A stretch of 64,000 nt of DNA from Methylophaga muralis. GTDB taxonomy: Bacteria; Pseudomonadota; Gammaproteobacteria; Nitrosococcales; Methylophagaceae. Below the pieces are notes generated by a model. That model made no database searches and was not told where the DNA came from. It saw only the letters and a list, made by a program, of their open reading frames with translations. Numbering within the stretch: the stretch's first letter is position 1; the number at the start of each line of letters is the position of its first letter. Position numbers and translations under genes: made by a program. The DNA is taken from NCBI RefSeq assembly GCF_001720165.1, contig NZ_MCRI01000009.1, forward strand, positions 1-64,000. The letters run 5' to 3'. Positions 1-9,761 of this stretch are shown one piece after another.

Positions 1-279
1 CTGCCAAGTCAGTCACTTAAAAGTGACAATCAATAGCTTAGCGAGTTACTCACATTTTCTGTGGATAAGTCTGTGGTTAACATTGGTTAAAAACGCTAAG
101 TCGTTAATCTGTAACGGGGCAGCTTAAAATGGTTAATTTTTAACCAAATATAAAAACCCATTAAAATCAGTAATATACATGTGTATTGTATGGGTTGAAT
201 AACATATGAATGCTAGCTGTAAGAATAATGAAACAATTTAATAAAAAGTGAATAACTTTAAAAAACCATGGTAGAAAAT
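1..279. other. Non-coding left edge with inverted repeat and DnaA-box-like sites
   Basis: No credible gene is seen here; the region lies beyond the 3' end of ttcA. It holds a perfect 7-bp inverted repeat (GTCACTT-AA-AAGTGAC, 12-27), a perfect match to the DnaA box in reverse orientation (TGTGGATAA, 60-68), a one-mismatch variant (TGTGGTTAA, 72-80), further GGTTAA copies at 85-90 and 131-136, and an inverted TTAACC at 140-145. The stretch is A+T rich. It could be the edge of a replication-related region or the regulatory region of a gene to the left. The window edge prevents a decision. Confidence 0.4.
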
Positions 280-1146
280 CTACACACGTGCTAAAGCAGG
301 GTAGAGTTGATCATCAAATGCGCTATCTTCATCACCTGTCGGCTCGCTACGCAATTTTTCTAGTCCCTTAAAATCAAATAGTTGTTGATCTGCCAGCTGA
401 GAGGGAGAAAGATTCTGAATACTGCGGAAGATGTTTTCAACACGGCCGGGGTGTTGTTTTTCCCAGCTTTGCAGCATTTCTTTAATCACCTGTCGTTGCA
501 AGTTTTCCTGAGAACCACATAAATTGCATGGAATGATTGGAAACCCTTTCGCTTCAGAATAACGGGTGATATCAGCTTCTTTGGCATAGCAAAGCGGTCG
601 AATGACAATATTGGTTTTATCATCGCTTAAAAGTTTAGGCGGCATGGCTTTTATTTTGCTGCCATAAAACATATTCAAAAACAGCGTTTCGATAATGTCA
701 TCGCGGTGGTGGCCTAAAGCAATCTTAGTGATGCCATGTTGACGAGCATAACCATATAACGAACCACGGCGCAGCCTCGAACAGATGCCGCAGGTAGTTT
801 TACCTTCGGGCACTACTTCTTTGACGATGCTGTAAGTATCCTTTTCAATGATGTGAAACGGTACGCCAATACTGCTGAGATACTCGGGTAGCACATGCTC
901 TGGAAACCCGGGTTGTTTTTGATCCAGATTGACGGCAATCAACTCAAAATTAATCGGTGCGTGATCGCGTAAATTCAACAGAATATCCAACATGGTATAG
1001 CTGTCCTTTCCGCCTGACAGACATACCATGACCTTATCGCCATCCTGAATCATGTCGTAATCGGCAATCGCCTGACCAACCTGTCGACGCAGGCGCTTGC
1101 TGAGTTTGTTGAATTCGTGTTGTTGTTTGAGTTGATTTTCAGACAT
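280..1146 (-). CDS. ttcA: tRNA 2-thiocytidine(32) synthetase TtcA
   Basis: TtcA is an ATP-dependent enzyme carrying an Fe-S cluster that replaces the 2-oxygen of cytidine-32 in some tRNAs with sulfur. The 288-residue protein has the PP-loop SGGKDS near residue 45, which activates the base with ATP. It also has the CGIC pair near residue 120 and a later CNLCGS motif, which supply the cluster cysteines. The length is normal for the family. Its ATG overlaps the moeA stop as TAATG, so it is probably translated by coupling as the last gene of a mobAB-moeA-ttcA operon. The link to cofactor genes may reflect shared sulfur or Fe-S chemistry, which is inference. Confidence 0.95.
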   Translation of the reverse strand: MSENQLKQQHEFNKLSKRLRRQVGQAIADYDMIQDGDKVMVCLSGGKDSYTMLDILLNLRDHAPINFELIAVNLDQKQPGFPEHVLPEYLSSIGVPFHIIEKDTYSIVKEVVPEGKTTCGICSRLRRGSLYGYARQHGITKIALGHHRDDIIETLFLNMFYGSKIKAMPPKLLSDDKTNIVIRPLCYAKEADITRYSEAKGFPIIPCNLCGSQENLQRQVIKEMLQSWEKQHPGRVENIFRSIQNLSPSQLADQQLFDFKGLEKLRSEPTGDEDSAFDDQLYPALARV

Positions 1147-2405
1147 TAGATTAAACCTGCAAAGGGTTGGACAGTGACCGATTGACCGGCAGCGATACCA
1201 TCACAATCTTCATCCAATAAAATAAAACAGTTGGCATGGCTCATCGAATGCAAAATGCCAGAGCCTTGTTCACCGGTCATGCTCACTTCCAATTGATTAG
1301 CGGTATTACTGCGTAATAATCCACGTTGAAATTCAAATCGACCGGGACGCTTACGGATATCAGCAGCAGCGACAGCCTGTAACAGCAATGGAGTTTGCTC
1401 AAGTGCACCTGCCAGTTTGTTTAATGCCGGTTGTACAAACTGATAGAAAGTCACCATGACGGATACCGGATTACCGGGTAAACCAAAAAAGTGGGCGTCG
1501 GCTATTTTGCCATAGGCGAGTGGTCTGCCAGGTTTCATTGCTATTTTCCAGAAATCTACTTGGCCGAGTTCAGCTAACAGCTGTTTTACGTAATCCGCTT
1601 CACCTACCGAAACACCGCCAGAGGTAATAACGACATCGGCTTCAGCCGCCGCTTGCAACAATGCCTGACGCAAATCATCAGGGGTATCTTTGACCACGCC
1701 CATATCAATAACATCGGCATCCAGGCGTTTGAGCATGGCAAACAGCGTATAACGATTACTGTCGTATATATCACCTGGCGTTAAGCTCTCGCCAAGGGAA
1801 CGTAACTCATCACCGGTGGAAAAAAACGCGACACGAATCTTTCTGCGAACCTTTATTTCAGCCAAGCCAAGCGAAGCCAGCAGGCCTAAATCTGCAGGAA
1901 TAATCCGATTTCCGGCTCGTAATACTACTGAACCGGCTTGAATGTCCTCGCCCGCTAGTCGAACATTTTCACCGAGATGATGTTCGCCATGGAATACGAT
2001 TAAATCATCTTGTACTTCTGCCTGTTCCTGCATGATCACGGTGTCACAGTGTTCCGGCATCATTGCACCGGTCATAATGCGCACGCATTCACCTGCATTA
2101 ACGGCATTTTTAAAAGGCCGGCCTGCAAAGGCGCTACCAATCAGTTTTAGCGTGGTGGTTTGATTGGTGAGATCCTCTCCACGAAGTGCATAACCATCCA
2201 TAGCTGAATTCGCATGAGGCGGAACCGATAATGGAGAAATCACATCTTCATGTAAAACCTGTCCCAACGCATCACGCAGTGCCACTTTGCGCCAACAGTT
2301 TATCGCAGTGATTTGCTGCAAGATGCGCTGTCTGGCTTCATCCACCCGTAAAGTGGTAGCGGGTTCAGGGGTAGCGCAACTTGGTTGAGGAGTGAATTCA
2401 GTCAT
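1146..2405 (-). CDS. moeA: Molybdopterin molybdenumtransferase MoeA
   Basis: MoeA inserts molybdate into adenylylated molybdopterin in the last step of molybdenum cofactor synthesis. The 419-residue protein shows the family features: [12 protein letters not shown] near residue 62, RIMTGAMMP near 109, the [12 protein letters not shown] motif of the MogA-like domain, and the GLPGNPVSV loop near 308. A beta-rich C-terminal domain IV follows. It starts with an ATG that overlaps the mobAB stop by 8 bases and ends overlapping ttcA, so the three genes form one transcription unit. A methylotroph would need Moco for enzymes such as formate dehydrogenase, though none is in view. Confidence 0.96.
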   Translation of the reverse strand: MTEFTPQPSCATPEPATTLRVDEARQRILQQITAINCWRKVALRDALGQVLHEDVISPLSVPPHANSAMDGYALRGEDLTNQTTTLKLIGSAFAGRPFKNAVNAGECVRIMTGAMMPEHCDTVIMQEQAEVQDDLIVFHGEHHLGENVRLAGEDIQAGSVVLRAGNRIIPADLGLLASLGLAEIKVRRKIRVAFFSTGDELRSLGESLTPGDIYDSNRYTLFAMLKRLDADVIDMGVVKDTPDDLRQALLQAAAEADVVITSGGVSVGEADYVKQLLAELGQVDFWKIAMKPGRPLAYGKIADAHFFGLPGNPVSVMVTFYQFVQPALNKLAGALEQTPLLLQAVAAADIRKRPGRFEFQRGLLRSNTANQLEVSMTGEQGSGILHSMSHANCFILLDEDCDGIAAGQSVTVQPFAGLI

Positions 2406-3513
2406 GGTGGTATTGCCGGATAAAAGTAGTAATAAACTGCAGAATGGCGTCTAAATCATTCAGATTCAACACGGGAATGTTGGGCTGATCAGGCAAAACA
2501 GAATCAGTGGCAATGGCGATAATATTATGGTCGTTCGGATAAATCAGTGGTTTACCGATATTACTACGATGCAATTCTAATTTCGGAAAAGCTTCGTGTT
2601 TAAATCCTTCAACCAGAATCAAATCCAGTTTTTGCATATCCAATCGCGCTAAACAATCTGTTAATTGGGGCTCTGCCTGTTCATTGTCGCTGGTCTGCAT
2701 CAAGGCCAATAGACGTCTGGAAGCCACCAGCATCTGGCTGGCACCGGCCTCACGGATCCGATAACTATCTTTACCCGGCTGATCAATATCAAATAAATGA
2801 TGGGCATGTTTAACGACAGCGACGTTTAAACCGGATTCGCGCAGTCTGGGAATTAATTGAGTAAGTAAAGTGGTTTTGCCGGTACCGCTGTATGCCGCAA
2901 TGCCTAACATCGGTACTGGCATGTTATAAGCGCTGGTAAGAAGATCTTCGGGATGGTTGAGGTTCTTAAAGCTCTCCGGCTGATCAGAAAAATCCACTTC
3001 AATCATTGGATGCTGAGCAAACCAGCGATCAATTTTTCGTTCGCCTGCTGCAAGATATTTATGTAAATCGTCTGCCAGTTCACAGTGTATTAATGCAAAT
3101 ACTGGTTGAATACGCTTACCATCAGTGGCGACAGCGATTTTTTTACCTGAAAGTAACAAGCATTCCAGCATACGCTGTCTTAATTTTTTACTAGGTGCTG
3201 GACTGTCACAGGGTACCGTCAGAATATAATCGGTCTTGGCGGCGAGCATACCTGCCAGCATACCCGCTAGCGGCCCTTGAAAGTCGGATAGCGAATCGCG
3301 AATAACAGGATAGCCAAATTGTTGATAACGCTCTATATTACGATTGGCATTTATCAGCAACTGCTCAACCTGGGGTGCTATGTGATTAATAACATGAGCA
3401 ACCAACGGCTGATTTGCAAATGCTATCAGGCCTTTGTCATGACCGCCCATACGACGGGCTTCGCCACCGGCGAGAATGACACCGGTCACGGTAGGGTAAG
3501 AAAAATTAGTCAT
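2398..3513 (-). CDS. MobA-MobB fusion: guanylyltransferase plus GTP-binding protein
   Basis: This is a fusion of two Moco-maturation proteins. Residues 1 to about 195 are MobA, which attaches GMP to Mo-molybdopterin; the nucleotide-binding signature ILAGGEARRMGGHDKGL is near residue 13. From about residue 200 the protein is MobB, a P-loop GTPase with Walker A GIAAYSGTGKTTLL and the later motif LILVEGFKHEAFPK. In E. coli mobA and mobB are separate adjacent genes. The single 371-residue reading frame shows no sign of a frameshift. It is the first gene of the moeA-ttcA operon and is divergent from the secreted protease-like gene at 3553. Confidence 0.93.
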   Translation of the reverse strand: MTNFSYPTVTGVILAGGEARRMGGHDKGLIAFANQPLVAHVINHIAPQVEQLLINANRNIERYQQFGYPVIRDSLSDFQGPLAGMLAGMLAAKTDYILTVPCDSPAPSKKLRQRMLECLLLSGKKIAVATDGKRIQPVFALIHCELADDLHKYLAAGERKIDRWFAQHPMIEVDFSDQPESFKNLNHPEDLLTSAYNMPVPMLGIAAYSGTGKTTLLTQLIPRLRESGLNVAVVKHAHHLFDIDQPGKDSYRIREAGASQMLVASRRLLALMQTSDNEQAEPQLTDCLARLDMQKLDLILVEGFKHEAFPKLELHRSNIGKPLIYPNDHNIIAIATDSVLPDQPNIPVLNLNDLDAILQFITTFIRQYHHD

Positions 3514-3552
3514 GCTTATTTGCAGTAAACGGCTTTTTGTTGAGTAGATACA

Positions 3553-4197
3553 ATGCGTAAATTAACGATTTCTGTGCTCATTATACTGTGTATTCCACTT
3601 AACGCGTGGTCAGAGGATTTACAAATTCTGGTCATGGCTCTGTATCGCGATCATGCTGTGGTTGAAATTAACCGGAAACAGCATTTTTTAGCCGTCGGCC
3701 AACGAACGCCTGAAGGGGTAATATTAATCAGTGCTAACAGTAATCAGGCGGTCATGGATATTGCTGGTCAACGCAGCATATTCGAATTGAATAATCGGGT
3801 GGGGGGCGTTTATTCGGCACCTGCTGAAATGCCGGTGGTCAGTATTTGGCCGACCAACGGTATGTATCTGGCTAGTGGCTCAGTCAACGGTTATACCGTC
3901 GACTTCATGGTGGATACCGGCGCAACAGTAATTGCGATAAATGGTGAAACTGCTAAACGCTTAGGCGTGGACTATTTAGGTGCTAACCAGATTGGAGTAA
4001 GAACGGCTTCTGGTGTTGAACTCGCATACAGTATTCAATTGCAAACCGTGCAGCTTGGCGATATCTCACTGGATAATGTTGATGCAGTTGTGATTGATGG
4101 CCCGGAACCGCAACGCGCTTTATTGGGCATGAGCTTTCTCAATGCCTTTGATATGGAACGCAAAGGTGAACGGCTGGATTTACGCCGTAAATTTTGA
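3553..4197 (+). CDS. Secreted retropepsin-like aspartic protease (clan AA)
   Basis: The 214-residue protein starts with a signal peptide (charged MRK, hydrophobic core, likely cleavage after NAWS). The C-terminal half is a single retroviral-type aspartic protease domain with the catalytic motif VDTGAT near residue 123 and the later hydrophobic ALLGMSFL flap/core motif. It fits the TIGR02281 type of bacterial periplasmic proteins. Such enzymes act as dimers because each chain carries one catalytic Asp. The substrate is unknown. It stands alone between divergent mobAB and a shared terminator. The ribosome site before the ATG is weak, so the exact start is less sure than the frame. Confidence 0.8.
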   Translation: MRKLTISVLIILCIPLNAWSEDLQILVMALYRDHAVVEINRKQHFLAVGQRTPEGVILISANSNQAVMDIAGQRSIFELNNRVGGVYSAPAEMPVVSIWPTNGMYLASGSVNGYTVDFMVDTGATVIAINGETAKRLGVDYLGANQIGVRTASGVELAYSIQLQTVQLGDISLDNVDAVVIDGPEPQRALLGMSFLNAFDMERKGERLDLRRKF

Positions 4198-4202
4198 ACA
4201 TA

Positions 4203-4229
4203 AAAAAGCCCGGATTAACCGGGCTTTTT
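4203..4229. terminator. Bidirectional intrinsic terminator
   Basis: A perfect 11-bp inverted repeat (AAAAAGCCCGG, 5-nt loop ATTAA, CCGGGCTTTTT) lies between the convergent aspartic protease gene (+) and folE2 (-). An A tract on one side and a T tract on the other let it end transcription in both directions. Confidence 0.9.
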
Positions 4230-4248
4230 GTATATATAAATCTGATTA

Positions 4249-5058
4249 TCAATCGAAACCTTTGCTAATCAATGCATAAGCAGAGTGATTGTGAATCGAT
4301 TCAAAGTTTTCTGATTCAACGGTGTAAGCGTTAATACGATTATCTGCATTCAAACGCGCCGCTACATCACGCACCATATCTTCTACAAACTTCGGATTGT
4401 CATACGCATGTTCGGTGACATATTTTTCATCCGGGCGTTTAAGTAATCCATAAATCTGGCAAGAGGCTTCGTCTTCCACCAAATCAATCAAATCTTCAAT
4501 CCAGATAAAGCTATCGGTTTTAACTGTTAACGTCACATGTGAACGTTGGTTATGTGCGCCGTAATCTGAAATGTTTTTTGAGCATGGGCACAAGCTGGTT
4601 ACCGGCACGATGACTTTAACGGTCATGCTGGTTTTTTTGCCAACAATTTCACCAATAAAGCTCACTTGATAATCCATCAGGCTGCGGACTTTTGAAATTG
4701 GCGCTTCTTTATTCACAAAATAAGGGAAGCTCATTTCGATATAGCCAGATTCCGCATCCAGACGTTCAGTCATTTCACCTAACATGGTATGAAACGATTT
4801 AACGGTGATTTCACGCTCATGTTGATTGAGGATCTCAACAAAACGCGACATGTGTGTCCCTTTGAACTGATGCGGCAGATTCACATACATATTGAAGTTG
4901 GCAACAGTGTGTTGTTCGCCGGTGGTGCGGTCACTGACCACTACCGGATGGCGGATATCTTTAATGCCGACTTTATCAATCGCGATATGACGTTTGTCTT
5001 TAATGTTCTGTACGTCTTCGATTTCTGCTGCTGCCACAGGCTTGTTTTGTTCAGTCAT
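4249..5058 (-). CDS. folE2: GTP cyclohydrolase IB FolE2
   Basis: FolE2 converts GTP to 7,8-dihydroneopterin triphosphate, the entry to folate and, through QueD, to queuosine. It is the zinc-independent type that can use Mn or Fe. The 269-residue protein has the family's SLCPCSK motif, whose Cys is a metal ligand, followed by GAHNQRSHV near residue 168. It lies 8 bases downstream of queD, so the two are probably cotranscribed. No classical folE was seen here. A riboswitch or Zur site, which sometimes precedes folE2, was not apparent. Confidence 0.95.
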   Translation of the reverse strand: MTEQNKPVAAAEIEDVQNIKDKRHIAIDKVGIKDIRHPVVVSDRTTGEQHTVANFNMYVNLPHQFKGTHMSRFVEILNQHEREITVKSFHTMLGEMTERLDAESGYIEMSFPYFVNKEAPISKVRSLMDYQVSFIGEIVGKKTSMTVKVIVPVTSLCPCSKNISDYGAHNQRSHVTLTVKTDSFIWIEDLIDLVEDEASCQIYGLLKRPDEKYVTEHAYDNPKFVEDMVRDVAARLNADNRINAYTVESENFESIHNHSAYALISKGFD

Positions 5059-5066
5059 GATTCGGG

Positions 5067-5447
5067 TTAGTCCTCACTATATTTGACACAAGCACGGTCG
5101 GTTTCCCATACCGTTACACCAGAAACTTTGGCGGTGTCGGTGTTTAGCGTATTGCTAAGGCGCTGATAAAAAAACTGGGCGATATTTTCGGCCGTCGGAT
5201 TAATCTCATCAAACGGAGGTATATCATTCAGATATCGGTGATCCAGTGTTTTGGCTAATTCACGAGTCGCCGTTTTAATTGCTTTAAAATCCATGCCCAT
5301 ACCATGCTGATTAAGCGCATTGGCAGTGACTTCGACTTCCAGTTTCCAGTTGTGGCCGTGCATGCGTTTACAATCCCCAGGGTAATCCCGCAGGGTATGT
5401 GCAGAGGCAAAATCAGCCAGAATTTTTAAGGTATAAGTGGCGCTCAT
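5067..5447 (-). CDS. queD: 6-carboxytetrahydropterin synthase QueD
   Basis: QueD converts dihydroneopterin triphosphate to 6-carboxy-tetrahydropterin in queuosine/preQ0 synthesis. The 126-residue protein of the PTPS/QueD family shows the zinc-binding histidines in ASAHTL and RMHGHNW, and the catalytic Cys in the GDCKRMHGH context. The motif [10 protein letters not shown] near the C terminus also fits. It sits directly upstream of folE2, which makes its substrate, a common pairing. Downstream queuosine genes (queC, queE) are not in the window. The start ATG has only a weak ribosome site but matches the normal family N terminus. Confidence 0.92.
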   Translation of the reverse strand: MSATYTLKILADFASAHTLRDYPGDCKRMHGHNWKLEVEVTANALNQHGMGMDFKAIKTATRELAKTLDHRYLNDIPPFDEINPTAENIAQFFYQRLSNTLNTDTAKVSGVTVWETDRACVKYSED

Positions 5448-5494
5448 AATGTTGACTATTATACTCGGGAATTAGCCTATCGAATAGGCCATTA

Positions 5495-7321
5495 TTACGC
5501 AAAATAACGATTGATGGAATCGATAATGCCACTTGCATCCAGGCCACAAGCACTTAGCATTTGGCCGTGATCGCCATGATCGATAAAATGATCTGGCAGT
5601 CCCATCATCCGCAAATTAGTCTGCAAACCTTTTTGCTGATAATACTCGTTGACAGCACTGCCAGCTCCGCCAAGCACGGAATTTTCTTCAATGGTTATTA
5701 TCAGTTCATGATTGGCGGCAATCTCATCCAACATCGCTGTATCTAATGGTTTAACAAAGCGCATATTCACTACTGTGGCATCTACTTGATCTGCGGCTTC
5801 AAGCGCCGCATGTAATAAGGTTCCAAATGCCAAAATGGCTGTTTTCTTGCCAGTGCGACGGGTTTGAGCCTTGCAGATAGGCAAGCTATCCAATTGTGGC
5901 TCTATGGCTGCGCCATTGCCGCAACCACGAGGGTAACGAACTGCAGCAGGACCGTTATGTTGAAAACCCGTGGTCAGCATTTGCCGACATTCGTTTTCAT
6001 CACTGGGGGCCATGATGAGCATATTCGGTATACAACGCAGGTAACTTAGATCAAAACTGCCTGCATGTGTTGCACCATCAGCACCGACCAGGCCGGCCCG
6101 ATCGATCGCAAATAATACCGGAAGGTTTTGCAATGCAACGTCATGGATTAATTGATCGTAAGCACGTTGCAAAAAAGTCGAATAAATCGCGACTACTGGT
6201 TTTTTGCCCTCACAGGCCATACCTGCAGCTAAGGTCACCGCGTGTTGTTCGGCAATGCCAACATCAAAATATCTTTCCGGGAAACGTTCGGCAAAGGCGT
6301 TCAGCCCTGATCCTTCACACATTGCTGGTGTGATCGCGATGAGATCTTCAGATGCGGCGCCCATATCACATAGCCATTGGCTGAAAACTTGAGTGAAGGT
6401 CGGACCAGCTTTCTTGTTCTTGCTGTTGGCAGGGCTGACACCATGATATTTACACGGTTCTTGCTCAGCTGGCTCGAATCCTTTGCCTTTTTTAGTGACA
6501 ATATGCAGAAATTGCGCGCCTTTGCTATTGCGCAAGTTGCTCAAGGTAGTGATCAATGTGTCCAAATCATGGCCATCGATGGGACCGATATAGTTGAACC
6601 CCATTTCTTCAAATAAGGTTCCTGGCATCATCATGCCTTTAACATGCTCTTCAGTGCGTCTTGCAAACTCCCAGGCTGGTGGGATTTTTTCCAGCATTTT
6701 CTTGCTGCTTTCACGGGCAGAACGGTAAAAACGACCAGACAGTAGTCTAGCCAGATAATTGGCCATACCGCCGACATTTTTAGAGATAGACATCTCATTA
6801 TCATTCAGCACCACCAGCAAATTAGCACCCAAGTCACCGGCATGAGCCAGAGCTTCATAGGCTTGGCCTGCAGTAAGCGCTCCATCACCGATAATGGCGA
6901 CTGAACGTCTGGACTCACCACTGGCTCGAGCCGCAATCGCCATACCTAAAGCGGCACTAATAGATGTGCTTGAATGACCAACGCCAAAGCTGTCATATTC
7001 ACTTTCACTACGTTTTGGAAAGCCAGAAAGCCCATCAGGTTGCCGCATGGTATGCATTTGATCGCGACGGCCGGTAAGAATTTTATGAGCGTAACTTTGG
7101 TGGCCAACATCCCAGACCAAGCGGTCTTCAGGTGTGTTAAACACATAATGCAAAGCTAACGTCAGTTCAACGACACCCAAATTCGACGAGATATGGCCGC
7201 CGGTTTGCTGAATCTTTTCAACGATCAACTCGCGGATTTCAACCGCTAATTGATCCAGTTGTTTTCGTTCCAATTTACGTAATTGGGCGGGGGAGTCTAT
7301 TTGCGCAAGTAGGCTTGTCAT
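5495..7321 (-). CDS. dxs: 1-deoxy-D-xylulose-5-phosphate synthase
   Basis: Dxs condenses pyruvate and glyceraldehyde 3-phosphate to DXP, the first step of the non-mevalonate isoprenoid route, using thiamine diphosphate. The 608-residue protein has the normal length. It shows [14 protein letters not shown] near residue 115, the ThDP motif [14 protein letters not shown] with the partner [13 protein letters not shown], the transketolase motif [17 protein letters not shown], and the C-terminal transketolase domain. It lies 15 bases after ispA in the xseB-ispA-dxs operon typical of gammaproteobacteria. Together with IspA it sets flux to farnesyl diphosphate for quinones and undecaprenyl carriers. 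Confidence 0.98.
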   Translation of the reverse strand: MTSLLAQIDSPAQLRKLERKQLDQLAVEIRELIVEKIQQTGGHISSNLGVVELTLALHYVFNTPEDRLVWDVGHQSYAHKILTGRRDQMHTMRQPDGLSGFPKRSESEYDSFGVGHSSTSISAALGMAIAARASGESRRSVAIIGDGALTAGQAYEALAHAGDLGANLLVVLNDNEMSISKNVGGMANYLARLLSGRFYRSARESSKKMLEKIPPAWEFARRTEEHVKGMMMPGTLFEEMGFNYIGPIDGHDLDTLITTLSNLRNSKGAQFLHIVTKKGKGFEPAEQEPCKYHGVSPANSKNKKAGPTFTQVFSQWLCDMGAASEDLIAITPAMCEGSGLNAFAERFPERYFDVGIAEQHAVTLAAGMACEGKKPVVAIYSTFLQRAYDQLIHDVALQNLPVLFAIDRAGLVGADGATHAGSFDLSYLRCIPNMLIMAPSDENECRQMLTTGFQHNGPAAVRYPRGCGNGAAIEPQLDSLPICKAQTRRTGKKTAILAFGTLLHAALEAADQVDATVVNMRFVKPLDTAMLDEIAANHELIITIEENSVLGGAGSAVNEYYQQKGLQTNLRMMGLPDHFIDHGDHGQMLSACGLDASGIIDSINRYFA

Positions 7322-7336
7322 GTTGATTCAGCGAAA

Positions 7337-8233
7337 TTAAAAGGTTCGTTGCACGACAAACGTTGCCAGTGCGCGCAGTGCTAAACAGTTTTTTTCAATA
7401 TTATCCAGAGCAGCCAAAGCCTCAGCAACCAGTGATTGCGCTTTTTTCTGAGCGGCTTCCAGCCCCATTAATGCCGGATAAGTGGGTTTATTACGGGCAA
7501 TATCTGCACCTTGTTGTTTACCCAGGGTTTCAGTATCGGCTATCACATCCAGCACATCATCCTGAACTTGAAATGCCAGTCCAATAGCTGCCGCATAATT
7601 ATCAAGATGTTGGAAATCGGCTGCGGTACAAGTTGAGCTACAATGCGCACCCAACGCCACACTGGCCTTAATCAATGCACCGGTTTTTAACTGATGCATG
7701 GCTTCAAGTTCAAATTGATTCAATTGTTTGCCCACAGAAGCTAAATCGATAGCCTGACCACCAGCCATACCTGCAGCTCCAGATGCATGTGCCAGGCACT
7801 TAACCATTGCGATTTGCTGAGCAGGTGAAAGCTGGTTATCACACAGGCATTCAAACGCCAGACTTTGTAAAGCATCGCCGACTAATAACGCTGTAGCTTC
7901 ATCATAGGCTTTGTGACAGGTAGGTTTACCGCGACGCAGGTCATCATCATCCATCATTGGCATATCGTCATGTACCAGTGAATATGCATGAATCATTTCA
8001 ACCGCGCTGGCGGCTGAGTCCAGCGCATCAGCATCGGCATTAAATGCTTCTCCCGTTGCATAGACCAACATTGCACGCAAGCGCTTTCCACCATTTAACG
8101 TAGCGTAATGCATGGCTTCGTTTAATTTTGCTGCCGTGACATCGCTGGTGGAGGGTAAGCGTTGCTGTAGGGCTAAACTGATACGTTGCTGGTGCGCAGG
8201 CATCCAGTCAGTTAAAGAGAGCTGTTGTGTCAC
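7337..8233 (-). CDS. ispA: Farnesyl diphosphate synthase IspA
   Basis: IspA is a trans-prenyltransferase that joins DMAPP and two IPP units to make farnesyl diphosphate. The 298-residue protein carries the first aspartate-rich motif in HDDMPMMDDDDLRRGKPT and the second in FQVQDDVLD, both Mg-diphosphate ligands. The start codon is GTG and overlaps the xseB stop as GTGA, indicating translational coupling. The length and operon context agree with the E. coli enzyme. Confidence 0.96.
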   Translation of the reverse strand: MTQQLSLTDWMPAHQQRISLALQQRLPSTSDVTAAKLNEAMHYATLNGGKRLRAMLVYATGEAFNADADALDSAASAVEMIHAYSLVHDDMPMMDDDDLRRGKPTCHKAYDEATALLVGDALQSLAFECLCDNQLSPAQQIAMVKCLAHASGAAGMAGGQAIDLASVGKQLNQFELEAMHQLKTGALIKASVALGAHCSSTCTAADFQHLDNYAAAIGLAFQVQDDVLDVIADTETLGKQQGADIARNKPTYPALMGLEAAQKKAQSLVAEALAALDNIEKNCLALRALATFVVQRTF

Positions 8234-8475
8234 GAGACCTCGGAATCGGGATCAAAATCCACTAAATCAGACTGGCCAGACTGTTGTAATAACATTTGTA
8301 CTTTTTGTTCCGCAGCTTGCAAAGCTTCCTGACAATCGCGAGTAAGCAATACTCCGCGTTCATAGAGTTTTAAAGATTCTTCAAGGCTGATATCACCTTT
8401 TTCCAGACGCTCGACCAGTGATTCCAATTCACTGACTGCCGCCTCGTAATCCAGTTTTTTGCGTTTTGCCACCAT
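8230..8475 (-). CDS. xseB: Exodeoxyribonuclease VII small subunit XseB
   Basis: XseB is the small subunit of exonuclease VII, which degrades single-stranded DNA together with XseA. The 81-residue protein matches the family, with SELESLVERLEKGDISLEESLKLYERG as two short helices; this is the segment that binds the large subunit. It is the first gene of the xseB-ispA-dxs operon and its stop overlaps the ispA start. It is divergent from ribF across a 124-base gap that should hold both promoters. Confidence 0.95.
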   Translation of the reverse strand: MVAKRKKLDYEAAVSELESLVERLEKGDISLEESLKLYERGVLLTRDCQEALQAAEQKVQMLLQQSGQSDLVDFDPDSEVS

Positions 8476-8599
8476 ATCGGCCTCTGTACAAATCTCGCGT
8501 TAACGACACATTATAAGTGAATCGAAGCAGACATGCCCGCTGGAATGTTTGCTAATTTCCCGTTAGTCTGTTGCGTTTTCTTCTAACACTGAACTTGTC

Positions 8600-9532
8600 A
8601 TGCCGAAAATCATCCGCGGCTTATACAATTTACCTGACCCGGCTCAAGGGTGTGTGGCGACAATTGGTAACTTTGATGGCGTACATCTTGGACACCAAGC
8701 TGTTTTGTCTCAATTGGCAATGAAAGCAGACATGCTGAATTTGCCAGCCGTGGTGATCACTTTTGAACCTCAGCCTTATGAGTATTTTGTTCCGGAAAAA
8801 GCCCCGGCCAGATTGTCGCGGTTTCGTGAAAAAGTTGAAGCATTGCGCGCTTATTCAATTCAAAAGCTTTGTGTATTGCGTTTCAATCGTCAGCTTGCCG
8901 AAATGCAGGCCGAAACCTTTATTCAGAAGTTATTGATAGAGGGATTGAACGTTCGCTATTTGGTGGTGGGGGACGATTTTCGCTTTGGCAAGGACCGTCA
9001 GGGTGACTTTGCCTTGTTACAGAACGTTGGCAAACAGCGCGGATTTCAAGTGGTCAATATGCATACTTTTGCCATTGATGAGATGCGAGTAAGTAGTACC
9101 CGTATTCGAGAAGCTTTGCGCGAGGGAGATTTGGCGGTGGCAGAAAAGCTGTTAGGTCGTCCTTACCGGATGAGTGGACGAGTAGCACATGGCGATAAAC
9201 GAGGCCGTAAAATGGGTTATCCGACCGCCAATATTCATTTGCATCGCGCCAAAGTGCCGTTGCAAGGTGTTTATGCTGTGCAGTTGTATGGCATTGATGA
9301 AGAACCGGTCAATGGGGTGGCCAATATCGGAGTCAGACCGACAGTATCAGGAAGTGATAAGGCGTTGCTTGAAGTACATTTATTTGATTTTGAACGCGAT
9401 ATTTACGGGGAACATGTGCAGGTATATTTTCTGAAGAAACTGCGCGATGAACATAAATTTGCTGATCTGGATCAATTGATATCGCAGATTCATATTGATT
9501 CCGCCCAAGCTAGGCACTATTTTTCTGAATAG
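8600..9532 (+). CDS. ribF: Bifunctional riboflavin kinase / FAD synthetase RibF
   Basis: RibF makes FMN from riboflavin and then FAD from FMN. The 310-residue protein has the N-terminal nucleotidyltransferase domain with GNFDGVHLGHQ near residue 23 and the SSTRIREAL motif near 165. The C-terminal riboflavin kinase domain begins at about 185, with GDKRGRKMGYPTANI. The length is normal. In many relatives ribF is followed by ileS and lspA, but here it is followed tail-to-tail by the DUF2007 gene, with a 16-base overlap of coding ends, so it appears monocistronic. Confidence 0.96.
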   Translation: MPKIIRGLYNLPDPAQGCVATIGNFDGVHLGHQAVLSQLAMKADMLNLPAVVITFEPQPYEYFVPEKAPARLSRFREKVEALRAYSIQKLCVLRFNRQLAEMQAETFIQKLLIEGLNVRYLVVGDDFRFGKDRQGDFALLQNVGKQRGFQVVNMHTFAIDEMRVSSTRIREALREGDLAVAEKLLGRPYRMSGRVAHGDKRGRKMGYPTANIHLHRAKVPLQGVYAVQLYGIDEEPVNGVANIGVRPTVSGSDKALLEVHLFDFERDIYGEHVQVYFLKKLRDEHKFADLDQLISQIHIDSAQARHYFSE

Positions 9533-9759
9533 TCGTCTGTGCTGCTGAACTTGCCAGCTTCATAATCAGTTATCAGTTGTTCTGCAGCAGTAACATCATC
9601 ATCATTTACAAATACATGAGCAAAATCACTGGCTGGCAAATCACCGACCGCGCCTTGCAGATAATGCCCGCCAACATAGGTTTCAATGCCATGAGTGTCT
9701 AGCAATCCCGCTACTATGTGGGCTTCCAGGATATTAGAACCGCGAAAGATTAACTGCAT
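9517..9759 (-). CDS. DUF2007 family small protein
   Basis: This 80-residue protein begins with QLIFRGSNILEAHIVAGLLDTHGIETYVGG, the typical start of the DUF2007 'putative signal transducing protein' fold, a small ferredoxin-like domain related to PII-like proteins. It has no signal peptide and is probably cytosolic. Its function is unknown. It lies 2 bases downstream of the NlpE/META lipoprotein gene and is probably cotranscribed with it. Its 3' end overlaps the ribF 3' end on the other strand. Confidence 0.75.
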   Translation of the reverse strand: MQLIFRGSNILEAHIVAGLLDTHGIETYVGGHYLQGAVGDLPASDFAHVFVNDDDVTAAEQLITDYEAGKFSSTDDYSEK

Positions 9760-9761
9760 AA

